Origin: a virus | Virus record (IMG/VR): IMGVR_UViG_3300025669_000043 | Location: 1 to 52,019 of that record | Strand: one strand, 5' to 3' | DNA length: 52,019 nucleotides | Part shown: piece after piece, positions 25,081 to 32,942 of the stretch | Layout: each line of letters starts with the position of its first letter | How positions within the stretch are numbered: position 1 is the first letter of the stretch | Position numbers and translations under genes: made by a program | Notes under the pieces: model-generated | What the model saw: only the letters and a program-made list of their open reading frames with translations | What the model was told of the DNA's origin: nothing | Databases searched by the model: none

Positions 25081-25128
25081 GATTCTACTCCTTGGTTTAG
25101 TTGTCACTCGATCCTTAACTCTGAGTAT

Positions 25129-25156
25129 ATTATACCACAAGAATAGCCAAAGTCAA
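25129..25156 (-). promoter_or_regulatory. Sigma-70 promoter, CTTGTGG class
   Basis: -35 TTGACT (25151-25156), 16-nt spacer ending CTTGTGG, -10 TATAAT (25129-25134). The sequence upstream of the -35 is A/T-rich (AAACTTTGAAACTTTCC), like an UP element, and lies against the terminase gene's end. It drives 24871-25080 through 23380-23862. Confidence 0.85.
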
Positions 25157-25195
25157 GAAAGATTATGGAAAGTTTCAAAGTTTCTCTTCTCCGCC

Positions 25196-26572
25196 TCACA
25201 GCACCCAATTCGCCCCGATGTGGACAAAGGTGAGCGCCAGTGCGTCGGCGTAGTCTGGGGACCGCCCCAAGAGCTTGCGGATGCCCTCCTTGTCAGGCAA
25301 CTTGAAGCGGCCATCCTTGTCATACGTGTAGGGGGTCGCCTTCAACTCATCGGCGAGCAGCTTGTGGTCCGGCAAGGCGAAGCCCTCGCGCAACGCCTTC
25401 GAGGCGAGCAGATACATTTCTGCTCTGACGTTCATGTAAGTCTCATCATCGTAAGCCCCGCCCCCAAAGTGGATACCCCGGGCGTCAACTTCGAGGTTCC
25501 TGTGCATGTGGGCCACCGTCCCCGAGCCTATGCCGGTCATGTCCACCGTGATATTTGTGGCGCTGACTCCCCACTGCTTGGAGAGGCTGGCCGCTACGTC
25601 TCCAGTCCAGATCGGGTCTTGCTTCTGCGCGCTCTCCATGTGCCGCACGCCAAGCCCGTCTCTGATGCAGAAGACGGTCAAGTCTTCGCCCTGCCACGCC
25701 ACGTCGACCCCAAGGCGCAGGCTCCCGTCGTACTGTGGGCTCAGATTCCTGCCACGCTCGATGGCAGCCTCGACAACGGCCAGAGGGAAAAGCCCGTAGT
25801 CGGCGCCCTCCGGGAACTCGCCGCACACCCGCCCGATGTACTCAGCGCTCGCCTCCCCGTAGTCCTTCGCCATCATGGCGATCCACTCCAGGGTCACAGC
25901 CCCCGGGAACAGCGTCGGGTCATCATGCACCACGTTCGGGTGCGTCCATGCGTCCATCTTGACGCAGTGCCACGACCCGGACTTGTACTCGTCAAAGAAC
26001 GCCCCCTCGCAACGGATCGGGTTCCCGCTGAACACGCAAAGCGCGGTCGGGCCTTGGAGTGAAGTCTTGACGCCAAGCATGATCTGGCTTGAGACGCCAT
26101 GCCCTTCGTCAATTGCGAAGAACATATTTTCATCATGCTCGCCAGTGAAGCGGTCCGGGTGGTCTGTCGAGAAGCCGACGGCGTTGCTGTAGGTGTCAAT
26201 CTGCCACCATGGCGTCTCGCCGATGTGCCCCGGGAGCGGGATGTTGTTGGCCTGCGCTTCTCGGAACAGCTTAGGCAGCGTGCCCCAAAGCTGCCGACTC
26301 ACCTGCCGCCCGACGGCTGCTGTCGTGATGATACGGCACGGGCGGAAGCAGCAGCCATACCAGAGCACCGCGCACGCAAGGGCGTAAGTCTTGCCTGTGC
26401 TGTGGCAGGCCCGCAGGTGGACCCGCCGATGCGTGGCCAGGCTGTCGAGAAACACCCGCTGGTCAGGAGTCAGCGTCACCCCGAGGACAAGCTCTACCCA
26501 CCGGGCCGGATGGTGCCTCCCGACCGCGCATATTCGCGCCCAATGCTCAGTTGCCGGAGCCGTCGCCGCCAT
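25196..26572 (-). CDS. terL: Terminase large subunit
   Basis: The start is ATG 26570-26572 with GAGGAG upstream and overlaps the small subunit by 26 nt; 458 residues. The ATPase domain has a Walker A-like LRACHSTGKTYALA near residue 55 and Walker B MFFAIDEGHGV near 150, then a coupling segment CVFSGNPIR. The nuclease domain has three acidic strands: RLGVDVAWQGEDLTVF, ITVDMTGIGSGT and a C-terminal SPDYADALALTFVH. It packages DNA into the prohead through the portal. Confidence 0.93.
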   Translation of the reverse strand: MAATAPATEHWARICAVGRHHPARWVELVLGVTLTPDQRVFLDSLATHRRVHLRACHSTGKTYALACAVLWYGCCFRPCRIITTAAVGRQVSRQLWGTLPKLFREAQANNIPLPGHIGETPWWQIDTYSNAVGFSTDHPDRFTGEHDENMFFAIDEGHGVSSQIMLGVKTSLQGPTALCVFSGNPIRCEGAFFDEYKSGSWHCVKMDAWTHPNVVHDDPTLFPGAVTLEWIAMMAKDYGEASAEYIGRVCGEFPEGADYGLFPLAVVEAAIERGRNLSPQYDGSLRLGVDVAWQGEDLTVFCIRDGLGVRHMESAQKQDPIWTGDVAASLSKQWGVSATNITVDMTGIGSGTVAHMHRNLEVDARGIHFGGGAYDDETYMNVRAEMYLLASKALREGFALPDHKLLADELKATPYTYDKDGRFKLPDKEGIRKLLGRSPDYADALALTFVHIGANWVL

Positions 26573-27071
26573 GGGCGTGCTCCTCGCCTCCCTCAGCGTC
26601 AGGCGCAACCATCTCCGCGGCCAGTTCCTCGACCCGCTGGGCTACTGCGTCCTGGTCAACGCCCCCGTTGACTGTGGCGTCGATGGTCACCTTCTGTGCG
26701 TAGAGCTTGGCCGTGTGTGCGAGCAGGCTGTGCGCCGCGCTCTGGCGAATCTTCTCATCCCGCTCTTGCAGCATGGCCGATCCGTCTGGGTTCTGCCGTT
26801 GCTGTCCGCTCTCGTCTCGCATGGGCTTGAGTGGCCTCGTGAGTTCCCGCTGTGTGAGTAGCGCCTCCGCCTCGACAGAGCCGAGGTATGCCTCCCGTGC
26901 TTCGGTTACGGCCTCCCGCCATTCCTCGGGATGCTCTGCCGTGATGTGGCGTGCGGAGTTCTCATTTCGCCGGCCGATATGCTGCGCGATCTGTGCCCAT
27001 GTATTCCCTTCGATCTGCATTCTGGCGGCCAGCTTTATACGCCGTTGAACCTGTTTACTGAGTTCTGGCAT
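26547..27071 (-). CDS. terS: Terminase small subunit
   Basis: The start is ATG 27069-27071 with AAAGGA upstream; 174 residues. An N-terminal helix-turn-helix (KLAARMQIEGNTWAQIAQHI) for DNA recognition is followed by a helical oligomerisation region (EEWREAVTEAREAYLGSVEA) and a flexible acidic/His tail. It directly precedes and overlaps terL. The match is by architecture and position. Confidence 0.8.
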   Translation of the reverse strand: MPELSKQVQRRIKLAARMQIEGNTWAQIAQHIGRRNENSARHITAEHPEEWREAVTEAREAYLGSVEAEALLTQRELTRPLKPMRDESGQQRQNPDGSAMLQERDEKIRQSAAHSLLAHTAKLYAQKVTIDATVNGGVDQDAVAQRVEELAAEMVAPDAEGGEEHAHGGDGSGN

Positions 27072-27084
27072 CGCTGCAAGTCCT

Positions 27085-28166
27085 TTAGTTTGTACTATCT
27101 GGAGCGGTTCCGCAATACTCAAAGCGTGCTGTTACACGATTGCTTGAAACAGTCTTCTCGAAGGCTCTATTTGTCTTCCCAAATATTCCGACACAGGCAT
27201 GATAAGAGGTACAACGCCACTCGGGTCGTCGTTTTAGACTCTCAATCATCTGACGTTGACTTGTCCTAATCGAATACACAAAACCTTTTCTGACGAACTC
27301 GTTTGCCACCGCCTGCAAGAGCGCGGTTCCAATGCCAACGCCTTGGAAGTCAGGCAGCACGACAAGTCTTGTGCATCGTTTCAGATTCCGTCGTCTCGGA
27401 TGTGGCGAGTGGAGCGTCCCACAGAAGGCAACGATCCGATCCTGCCAAACGCACGCGTGACACCTGGCAGCTTTGTTCAACTTGCAATCTAAATAGTGAT
27501 ACTTGCGAAACATGGGCCACAACGCTGTGCTTGCTTCGTGGAAGTCCAACTGCAGCTTTGGCCGCGCGTCGTTTTTTTTTTCATCTCCATGTCGTCTGTC
27601 GAGAAGACCCAATCTGGCTGAAGCCACGGGATGAAGTCGTCGTGGCAACTCACGACGATCATCTGCTTCCCTGTTGCCTCTATGGCCTTTCTCACAGCAC
27701 GACATGCGAACTGCGCAACCGTTCTGTCCACGGTGCTAGTGAACTCGTCAAAGACGATCAGCAGCCTTTCGTCCAAAAGCGCTCTTGCCAAGTTTATCCT
27801 CATCTGTTCGCCCTGTGACAGCACAGAGTAAGGCTTCAGCCATGATGGGATACTGCCAAAGCCGACGCGATGCAACATCTTGAACAGTCCAACATCATCC
27901 GTCGTCTCAAAGTCATCAATCACAGACGCGGCCTGCCATTGGTAACTCGTGACGTATGCCTCTGGCCACAACTCCCTTGCAAGAGTCGTCTTTCCTGTTC
28001 CACTTCTGCCTGTAATGACGCCGATCTGCCATTCTTGCGGCAGCGGCAGTTCGCCAACGAACCGCTCCTCGATGCGCTTCCCTCTTATGTCGTACTGACT
28101 GCGCACCTTCGCAGCTCGCCATGACTCACTTGGGACGCTGTGTCTCAATATATCAAAAGTCGGCAC
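27085..28166 (-). CDS. ABC-ATPase fused to GNAT acetyltransferase (COG2401-like), frame split at an A10 run
   Basis: The start is GTG 28164-28166 (AGAGGA upstream), overlapping the ParB-like gene by 22 nt. The ABC half has Walker A GRSGTGKTTLAREL, signature LSQGEQMRINLARALL, Walker B LLIVFDEFTSTVDR and H-loop VVSCHDDF. After MEM the coding strand has ten A's (27572-27581). The zero frame stops soon after, at 27489. A -1 shift (or an 11th A) joins KKKNDARPKLQLDFHEAS and a GNAT domain (LVVLPDFQGVGIGTALLQ). The fused product would be ~360 residues, the domain order of COG2401. Programmed slippage, a natural pseudogene or a homopolymer sequencing error are all possible. Mom-like base modification is one speculative role for a phage GNAT. 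Confidence 0.75.
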
Positions 28167-28780
28167 TCGTGATCCTCTTTGAGTTCTTCGTATGCTTCGC
28201 GCACTCCGTTTTCGTCAGTGAACGCCAAGACAAGTTCAAAGTACGTCGGATTCGACGGGATGTTGACATTTGCTCCGTCACCTTCTCCTCCAAGCACGCC
28301 GGGCGCTTCGATGTCCGCCAGCCTGAGCCCGTCCCACAGCTCCGGCAGTTGCGTCTCCAGGTCGGCGAGCATGGGGACCACGCCGTCGGTGAACGTGCCC
28401 TGCAGCGCGGCATTGTTGGCGGCCAGGTTTGCGGCCTTCTCCCGCGGTTCATCCCAATCGACTATTCTGACCGGCCAGCGCGCGCCGTCGTGCTCGATCA
28501 CTGACGTGCCGACAGTGCCCTTGTCGTCTGGCATAGGCGCCACTGGGCCTAGGACCGCCTCAGGCGGGAGTTGGGCGACGCGTTGGTGTCCAGAGACAAG
28601 GTTGCCCGTGCGTGCGTTGTACGTGATTCCTGCCACATCCCCAAAGGCATCCATTGAGAATGCCAGGCCAGCCGCGGCCTCGGGTGCTAAGGTCCGCGGG
28701 TTGTACTCCGCTGGCTTTAGATCCGCGACCGTCTTCGGCCCGGTCACTTCTGGACTTGCTTTGCGCTTTTTAGCGGGCAC
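28145..28780 (-). CDS. ParB-like nuclease-domain protein
   Basis: The start is GTG 28778-28780 with AAAGGAG; 211 residues. Residues ~12-100 form a ParB N-terminal-like domain: LKPAEYNPRTLAPEAAAGLA, then GNLVSGHQRVAQL, the conserved G-x-R-x-x-A-like phosphate site, and VRIVDWDEPREKAANLAANN. The rest is an acidic C-terminal part. Phage ParB-like proteins of this kind often sit beside DNA modification enzymes; here the next gene is the ABC-GNAT fusion. Its first 37 codons after the basic leader are duplicated upstream at 28924-29032. Confidence 0.82.
   Translation of the reverse strand: MPAKKRKASPEVTGPKTVADLKPAEYNPRTLAPEAAAGLAFSMDAFGDVAGITYNARTGNLVSGHQRVAQLPPEAVLGPVAPMPDDKGTVGTSVIEHDGARWPVRIVDWDEPREKAANLAANNAALQGTFTDGVVPMLADLETQLPELWDGLRLADIEAPGVLGGEGDGANVNIPSNPTYFELVLAFTDENGVREAYEELKEDHECRLLIY
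28632..28740 (-). repeat. 109-bp direct repeat, copy A (inside ParB-like gene)
   Basis: Identical over 109 bp to 28924-29032 and in the same orientation. It encodes KTVADLKPAEYNPRTLAPEA and the following residues to DAFGDVA. Confidence 0.95.
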
Positions 28781-28904
28781 GCTGCACTCCTTTCTGCCAT
28801 TCGAGTCATCGTTCCCAAGCATCGGTTGTAGGCCTTCAACATAAATTTCAGGCTATTTTCTATTTCCGCGAACGGGATCGGATCATCCTTCTTGCCGCCA
28901 ATGG

Positions 28905-29243
28905 TCAACCAGTAGAGCCAGAAGCCACATCCCCAAAGGCATCCATTGAGAATGCCAGGCCAGCCGCGGCCTCGGGTGCTAAGGTCCGCGGGTTGTACTC
29001 CGCTGGCTTTAGATCCGCGACCGTCTTCGGCCACTCATACGCGGCCGTGGACCTACTACCCGGGCCGACTGGCAGCCGCTCGGGGATGACCAATGCTTTG
29101 CGACACGCCCGGCAGCGGACTTCAAACATCACCGTGCCGTCACCGAGCTTCCACTTCCTGTGCTTCTCGCGCCGTCCGCCGCAGAGTTCGCAGACGGCAA
29201 GGCCGCCGTGGTGGTAGTCGTCTTTCCATTCTGTGTCCACCAT
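28905..29243 (-). CDS. Zinc-ribbon protein with a fused fragment of the ParB-like domain
   Basis: The start is ATG 29241-29243 behind AAGGAG; 112 residues. The N-terminal part has two CxxC pairs (AVCELCGGRREKHRK, VRCRACRKALVIPERL), a zinc ribbon. The C-terminal 45 residues repeat the ParB-like start (PKTVADLKPAEYNPRTLAP) exactly and end abruptly after DVASGSTG. The 125 nt to the next start (28781-28904) contain a frame reading TIGGKKDDPIPFAEIENSL without its own start, apparently a gene remnant. A rearranged locus is likely. Confidence 0.6.
   Translation of the reverse strand: MVDTEWKDDYHHGGLAVCELCGGRREKHRKWKLGDGTVMFEVRCRACRKALVIPERLPVGPGSRSTAAYEWPKTVADLKPAEYNPRTLAPEAAAGLAFSMDAFGDVASGSTG
28924..29032 (-). 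repeat. 109-bp direct repeat, copy B (end of zinc-ribbon gene)
   Basis: Exact copy of 28632-28740, 292 bp away. Copy B is fused in frame to a zinc-ribbon gene and then runs into unrelated sequence with a stop at 28905, so it is a truncated ParB fragment. Confidence 0.95.
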
Positions 29244-29287
29244 GCTCGTTGCTCCTTCTTTCACCGTAACGCATTTCGCCGTCGCCG

Positions 29288-29590
29288 TCAAGTGCTTTCC
29301 GTCAAGTCTTCTTCGCAGCCAAAGAAACCGCCGATACTCCAACGGCCCTCGAACCGCAGTCCAATCTTGACGCCGAACTTGTCTACGTAGTACGCGACCG
29401 TGTTCACATCGGCCTCCAGGAAGGCCGCGAAGTCCCACAGCCACAGGCTCGCCATGATTCTCGGATACCTGTCGATCACCCGCAAGCCGGTACTCCTCCC
29501 AATCCATACCAGGATGCCCGCCATGCCTGGGAGTAGCCTCAGATCAAGCGTGCGGGAAACACACCGTCTATTCTGGACTCGGGTCAACAC
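29288..29590 (-). CDS. Small protein, unrecognised
   Basis: The start chosen is GTG 29588-29590 because AAGGAG lies 8 nt upstream; 100 residues, overlapping the upstream membrane-protein gene by 23 nt. Content: LLPGMAGILVWIGRSTGLRV, LWLWDFAAFLEADVNTVAYY, GRWSIGGFFGCEEDL. A mildly hydrophobic, possibly HTH-like central part; function unknown. Confidence 0.5.
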   Translation of the reverse strand: MLTRVQNRRCVSRTLDLRLLPGMAGILVWIGRSTGLRVIDRYPRIMASLWLWDFAAFLEADVNTVAYYVDKFGVKIGLRFEGRWSIGGFFGCEEDLTEST

Positions 29591-30236
29591 TGCATCGCTC
29601 CTTCTGCAGGGGGTGGACGGTAATGCCGTAGAGCCGCTCCGACTTGTCACGCAGCAGTCGCCAGTGCTTCGCGTGGTAAGCATATTCCCGCCACGTCGAC
29701 TCAAGTTGCATCTCGGCTTCCAAGCGTTCCGCGCTTCCTTCTCTCTCGGTTACTAGTCGTCGGATCACACATGCGTATGCGTTCGCCATGATCACCGCCC
29801 GGTCAGTCGCCCGTGCGCCAGGGAGGAGACGCCGACATGTGCGGGCCGCGTCCATCCAGCCAGCGGCACAGCCAACGGCAACGAGCAGGACACCAAGGGC
29901 CGCGGCTACTTCGCCCACGATGTCGGGCCGGCTCGTGGCAAGCGCCTCGATCACCATGCCGCACAGCGCGGCCAGAAGGCCAAGTGTCAAGGCGACTCTG
30001 CCAACCTTGCGGCGGTAGTCGCTTGAGCAACCGAGGAGCACGTAACGAGCCCGGAGCCACCCGAGTAGCATCCCAACACTCAGCGCCCCGCCAAGCGCCT
30101 CCAGCCACCATGACGTCCCGGCAGTCAGGATAGCCGGCACGCACATGGCCACCGCGATGGCCGTCCGCTTGCCCAGGGCCTTGTACCGCTCGCCGATGAT
30201 TTCGCTTTGCCTGTTGTGTTGGCGCTTAGCCATCAT
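29568..30236 (-). CDS. Multi-pass membrane protein
   Basis: 222 residues from ATG 30234-30236 (ATGA overlap with the ASCH gene). Four hydrophobic segments: TAIAVAMCVPAILTAGTSWW, ALGGALSVGMLLGWL, VALTLGLLAALCGMVIEAL and AAALGVLLVAVGCAAGW. A basic cytosolic helical tail follows (~60 residues; LEAEMQLESTWREYAYHAKH). Inner-membrane location expected. No family recognised; an early-gene exclusion or host-takeover role is conceivable. Confidence 0.65.
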   Translation of the reverse strand: MMAKRQHNRQSEIIGERYKALGKRTAIAVAMCVPAILTAGTSWWLEALGGALSVGMLLGWLRARYVLLGCSSDYRRKVGRVALTLGLLAALCGMVIEALATSRPDIVGEVAAALGVLLVAVGCAAGWMDAARTCRRLLPGARATDRAVIMANAYACVIRRLVTEREGSAERLEAEMQLESTWREYAYHAKHWRLLRDKSERLYGITVHPLQKERCSVDPSPE

Positions 30237-30739
30237 GCCTCCTCACTGTCGCGGGCGCGGCGTTCGTCATACTTGCGCTTGAAGCGGTCACGGACCGCCG
30301 CCATCGTCGCGTCGTCAAGCGTCCACAGCCCTTGCCGGCCGCGGCACTCGATGGGCGTAGGTAACGGGTGTGCGTGGCCATCTGTAATCCACGCCCACCA
30401 CATACGGCTTCCGGGCAGTGGGGGCAGATCACCAACCAAGCTGTCTCTCGCGTGCTTCGCCTCAAACGGCACGCACTCTTTCAACCACACCGTCGCCACG
30501 ATGGCTCCTGGCACCAAGAGCTTGATGGGGAGCGAGGGGTTGGCCCATGGGCACGCTGCATGTATTTGCCGCACAGCGTCCTTGTCCCGCTCCTTCCCAG
30601 CGTGGATCGCAATTGGCCCCTTGTAGTCCGTCCTCCAGGACCGCACCTCGATACTCTTGCTCCCCATGGCGACCAGCGCGGCCCATGGCTGCTTGAGCGT
30701 CAGGGCCGGCATGTTCGGTCCTATCATCTTACTCGCCAT
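30233..30739 (-). CDS. ASCH-domain protein
   Basis: The start is ATG 30737-30739; 168 residues. The N-terminal PALTLKQPWAALVAMGSKSI followed by EVRSWRTDYKGPIAIHAGK is a clear ASCH signature (L-x-PW-x-x-x-i-x-x-G-x-K-x-x-E-x-R, then HA). A middle GAIVATVWLKECVPFEA and a later WAWI strand complete the beta barrel. ASCH domains bind RNA or modified nucleotides; some hydrolyse N4-acetylcytidine. The role here is probably RNA or nucleotide related. Confidence 0.82.
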   Translation of the reverse strand: MASKMIGPNMPALTLKQPWAALVAMGSKSIEVRSWRTDYKGPIAIHAGKERDKDAVRQIHAACPWANPSLPIKLLVPGAIVATVWLKECVPFEAKHARDSLVGDLPPLPGSRMWWAWITDGHAHPLPTPIECRGRQGLWTLDDATMAAVRDRFKRKYDERRARDSEEA

Positions 30740-30920
30740 CGGGGAGCCCCTTCCCGTGTTCGTCGTCGTTTCTCTGCCGGATTCTGTCCATGTCCCGCAT
30801 ACTCGGTCGCAGGCCGCGTAGCCGGCCCATGAGGTAGCCCCACGCGAAGGAGCCGACAATCATGGCGACCAGCCACAGCACAGCGGCGATCCGTAGCTCG
30901 ATGCTCACAGCGCTCCACAT
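30729..30920 (-). CDS. Small single-pass membrane protein
   Basis: 63 residues with one hydrophobic helix (IAAVLWLVAMIVGSFAWGYL) followed by a basic/charged tail (RLRGLRPSMRDMDRIRQ). GGAGG precedes ATG 30918-30920. It overlaps both neighbours. Function unknown. Confidence 0.6.
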   Translation of the reverse strand: MWSAVSIELRIAAVLWLVAMIVGSFAWGYLMGRLRGLRPSMRDMDRIRQRNDDEHGKGLPDGE

Positions 30921-31177
30921 CGTGCCGCCTCCAGTCTGGCCCGCGCCTCGCTAAAGATCGTGTAGATATTCTCGCCGCACTCAGCACAGCACTTGCCGAC
31001 GTTGCCGCCCGTCCAGCAGTCCGGGCACGTCCACTCTCCGGGCTCCTCGTCTGTCCCGTCCTCGTATGAGTCGACCGCTTTCTCTACGAGCCGGAGCCAC
31101 TCTCGGGCTTCCTGCTCCTTCGTGGCGCACCGCTCATATTCTTGCGTCTCTGCTTCTGTCTTGCCTCTTGCTACCAT
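30905..31177 (-). CDS. Zinc-ribbon protein
   Basis: 90 residues: a helical charged N-terminus (KTEAETQEYERCATKEQEAR) followed by CPDCWTGGNVGKCCAECGEN, which holds two CxxC pairs, and a C-terminal helix. It is a small early protein, probably Zn binding and nucleic-acid associated. Confidence 0.62.
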   Translation of the reverse strand: MVARGKTEAETQEYERCATKEQEAREWLRLVEKAVDSYEDGTDEEPGEWTCPDCWTGGNVGKCCAECGENIYTIFSEARARLEAARCGAL

Positions 31178-31218
31178 CGTCGTCGCTCCATGGGCGGGGG
31201 CTATCCCGCGGTGTTGGG

Positions 31219-31446
31219 TCAGTCGGTCAGGGTGTCAAGGGCATCTGCGATTGCATCCCACAGGTCGCCGCTGACAGCAGCGGTACAGTCGCCGCTGATA
31301 TGCATCCCGTCCCATGTGCCGTGGGCGACGCGGGGCGTGATGCCGTTCTCAATCTCTCCGTAGACCTCGAACTTGTGTCCGGCAAGCGTCACATTGTATG
31401 TCTGGTTGTCGTGATCGAACTCGATTCGCTGCCGCGAGTTGCTCAT
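31219..31446 (-). CDS. Small protein, unrecognised
   Basis: 75 residues (RIEFDHDNQTYNVTLAGHKF, ISGDCTAAVSGDLWDAIADA), acidic and beta-rich with a terminal helix. AGGAG precedes the ATG. A 7-bp GC hairpin with a 4-nt loop (31474-31491) sits just upstream of the ribosome site. Confidence 0.6.
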   Translation of the reverse strand: MSNSRQRIEFDHDNQTYNVTLAGHKFEVYGEIENGITPRVAHGTWDGMHISGDCTAAVSGDLWDAIADALDTLTD

Positions 31447-31515
31447 TCTGTCGCTCCTGGCTTTGGGTTTGGCCCGGCCCGCGGGGGCCGGTTTTGTCGC
31501 GTCTGCATCGTCTTG

Positions 31516-31656
31516 CTATGCCTCCCTAGTTTTCAAAAATGCGGTTCGTCGCTTGGCCCCCATCGCGATTTGGCGAATGATGTTCAGCTCGTCGGCGTTG
31601 GGCTTGCGCAGGCGGCCAATGACCGTCACGGGCTCGCCAACGCGGGTGACCGTGTC
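31516..31656 (-). CDS. Open frame continuing past an in-frame TGA (readthrough or broken gene)
   Basis: Directly after TGA 31657-31659 the same frame stays open for 46 codons with protein-like content (DTVTRVGEPVTVIGRLRKPN, ADELNIIRQIAMGAKRRTAF). No ATG and no ribosome site exist in this frame; GTG is the only candidate. It may be a C-terminal extension by stop-codon readthrough, a coupled gene with a poor start, or a gene broken by one mutation. Confidence 0.35.
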   Translation of the reverse strand, partial: DTVTRVGEPVTVIGRLRKPNADELNIIRQIAMGAKRRTAFLKTREA

Positions 31657-31911
31657 TCATGATACTCTGACTTGCTGGAGCTGCATGGTGTCCATGGCTT
31701 CGCCCTCATCGAGCCAAGGGAGGGGATCAGGGCTGCCGTCGTCCTGCAGCAGCATCACGGCTCGGGGGTCGCCACCCTGTGTGCGCATGATGGCATGGCC
31801 ATAGCCCTCGTGGTATTCGGGATAGACGGTCTTGGCGATGGTCTTCGTGGCGCTCTTGCTCTGATACTCCAGGATCGTGGCGTTCCCGGTCGTGTAGGTC
31901 GCTTCGTTCAT
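31657..31911 (-). CDS. Small protein, first gene of 31.9-kb transcript
   Basis: 84 residues from ATG 31909-31911 (AAGGAG 7 nt upstream; another ATG is immediately before). Content: ATILEYQSKSATKTIAKTVY and AVMLLQDDGSPDPLPWLDEG. It lies about 50 nt after the promoter. Function unknown. Confidence 0.6.
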   Translation of the reverse strand: MNEATYTTGNATILEYQSKSATKTIAKTVYPEYHEGYGHAIMRTQGGDPRAVMLLQDDGSPDPLPWLDEGEAMDTMQLQQVRVS

Positions 31912-31965
31912 CATTTCGCTCCTTGTCTCGTGGCAGCGTGTAGTTCGTTCCTTAACTCTGAGTAT

Positions 31966-31993
31966 ATTATACCACAAGATAGGTGAGAGTCAA
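31966..31993 (-). promoter_or_regulatory. Sigma-70 promoter, CTTGTGG class
   Basis: -35 TTGACT (31988-31993), 16-nt spacer ending CTTGTGG, -10 TATAAT (31966-31971). The A/T-rich upstream sequence AAACTTCACAACTTTTCCC is nearly the same as at 43.7 and 25.2 kb. It drives the genes from 31911 down, possibly through the terminases. Confidence 0.85.
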
Positions 31994-32032
31994 GAGGAAT
32001 TGGGAAAAGTTGTGAAGTTTATTTTTGTGCGC

Positions 32033-32938
32033 TTATTCCCACCTCTCTCGCATCGCGGCAGTCGCCTCGGGTTCAGCCGAATCGTCTGGCTCTGCGTCGC
32101 TGCCAGCCTCAAGCTCTGCTGCCTTCGTCTGGACGTGCTCGGCAAGGCCAGCCACTTCAAGCACCGCCGCTCCGCGCTTGGCGGCAAGAGCGTCGCCAAG
32201 GGACACGGCGGGGCCGTTGCCGCCACACGTCCGAGCCCGCGGGTTGCATTGAGGGGACGCCCCGTTGATTTCATCCCATCGCCGCGTCGACTCGCTGGCC
32301 ACGCTGGCCGCGTACTTCCTCAGCTCTGTTGCGAGCGGCACGTCACCTTCGCTCGCTGCTATTTTTTCCATCAACACCTCCCCAAGCACCCCGAGCCGCT
32401 CCGGAAGCCCTGTCACCCAATCGGCCATGTAACGGCCGGCCCTCTCCCTCACTCTGGCATCGTTCAGCCACAGATGCGCTTCGTCTGCCAGCGGGTCGGT
32501 CTCGCCGCCGTAGTACCGCCCAACGCTGCACCGGCACGCCACGGTGATTATGGCAATTTGATGATGCTCAGCAATCGCCCCTTCGATGTCGTCACTCACC
32601 ACAAATCGCCGCGTCTCTTGATCCCGATAGCCGGGCACACTCACCATGCCATAGCCTCCGCACATGGCGCACGCCTCCTCCGGTGGCCGGTTGGGATTGA
32701 CTGCCCCGAGCCCAAAGCGGTTCCGTGCCGCGGCCTCGATCCGCTTGCGGAAGTCTGTCTCCCTCGGATCGTGCTTCCGGAAATATTCGTCTTCCAGCAC
32801 AGAGCCTATGCCAGCAGTCACGTCTCGCACGTCCCACTGGTCGAAGAACGCCGCCCAGCCGTCAAGCGCATCGTTTGGCGTCCTTGGCCAGTTCATCCGA
32901 AACCTTGCCATCACTGCCGTCAGTTCTTCTGGTTGCAT
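32033..32938 (-). CDS. Possible helicase loader / replication accessory protein with Zn motif
   Basis: The start is ATG 32936-32938 (AGGAGAATAGGGCG upstream); 301 residues. N-terminal ~70: LTAVMARFRMNWPRTPNDAL followed by AAFFDQWDVRDVTAGI, an all-helical layout like phage helicase-loader/inhibitor domains. Residues ~90-150 hold CAMCGGYGMVSVPGYRDQ and a later ACRCSVG, probably one Zn site. The C-terminus is acidic and Ala/Glu-rich. It follows the initiator gene by 4 nt, which supports a primosome role. Confidence 0.55.
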   Translation of the reverse strand: MQPEELTAVMARFRMNWPRTPNDALDGWAAFFDQWDVRDVTAGIGSVLEDEYFRKHDPRETDFRKRIEAAARNRFGLGAVNPNRPPEEACAMCGGYGMVSVPGYRDQETRRFVVSDDIEGAIAEHHQIAIITVACRCSVGRYYGGETDPLADEAHLWLNDARVRERAGRYMADWVTGLPERLGVLGEVLMEKIAASEGDVPLATELRKYAASVASESTRRWDEINGASPQCNPRARTCGGNGPAVSLGDALAAKRGAAVLEVAGLAEHVQTKAAELEAGSDAEPDDSAEPEATAAMRERWE

Positions 32939-32942
32939 CGCC

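Noticed and set aside
28744-29034. 96-residue frame between the 109-bp repeats as a gene
   Set aside because: Its first part reads the duplicated ParB DNA in the wrong frame and it lacks a ribosome site; only the last ~50 codons look coding-like, as a remnant.
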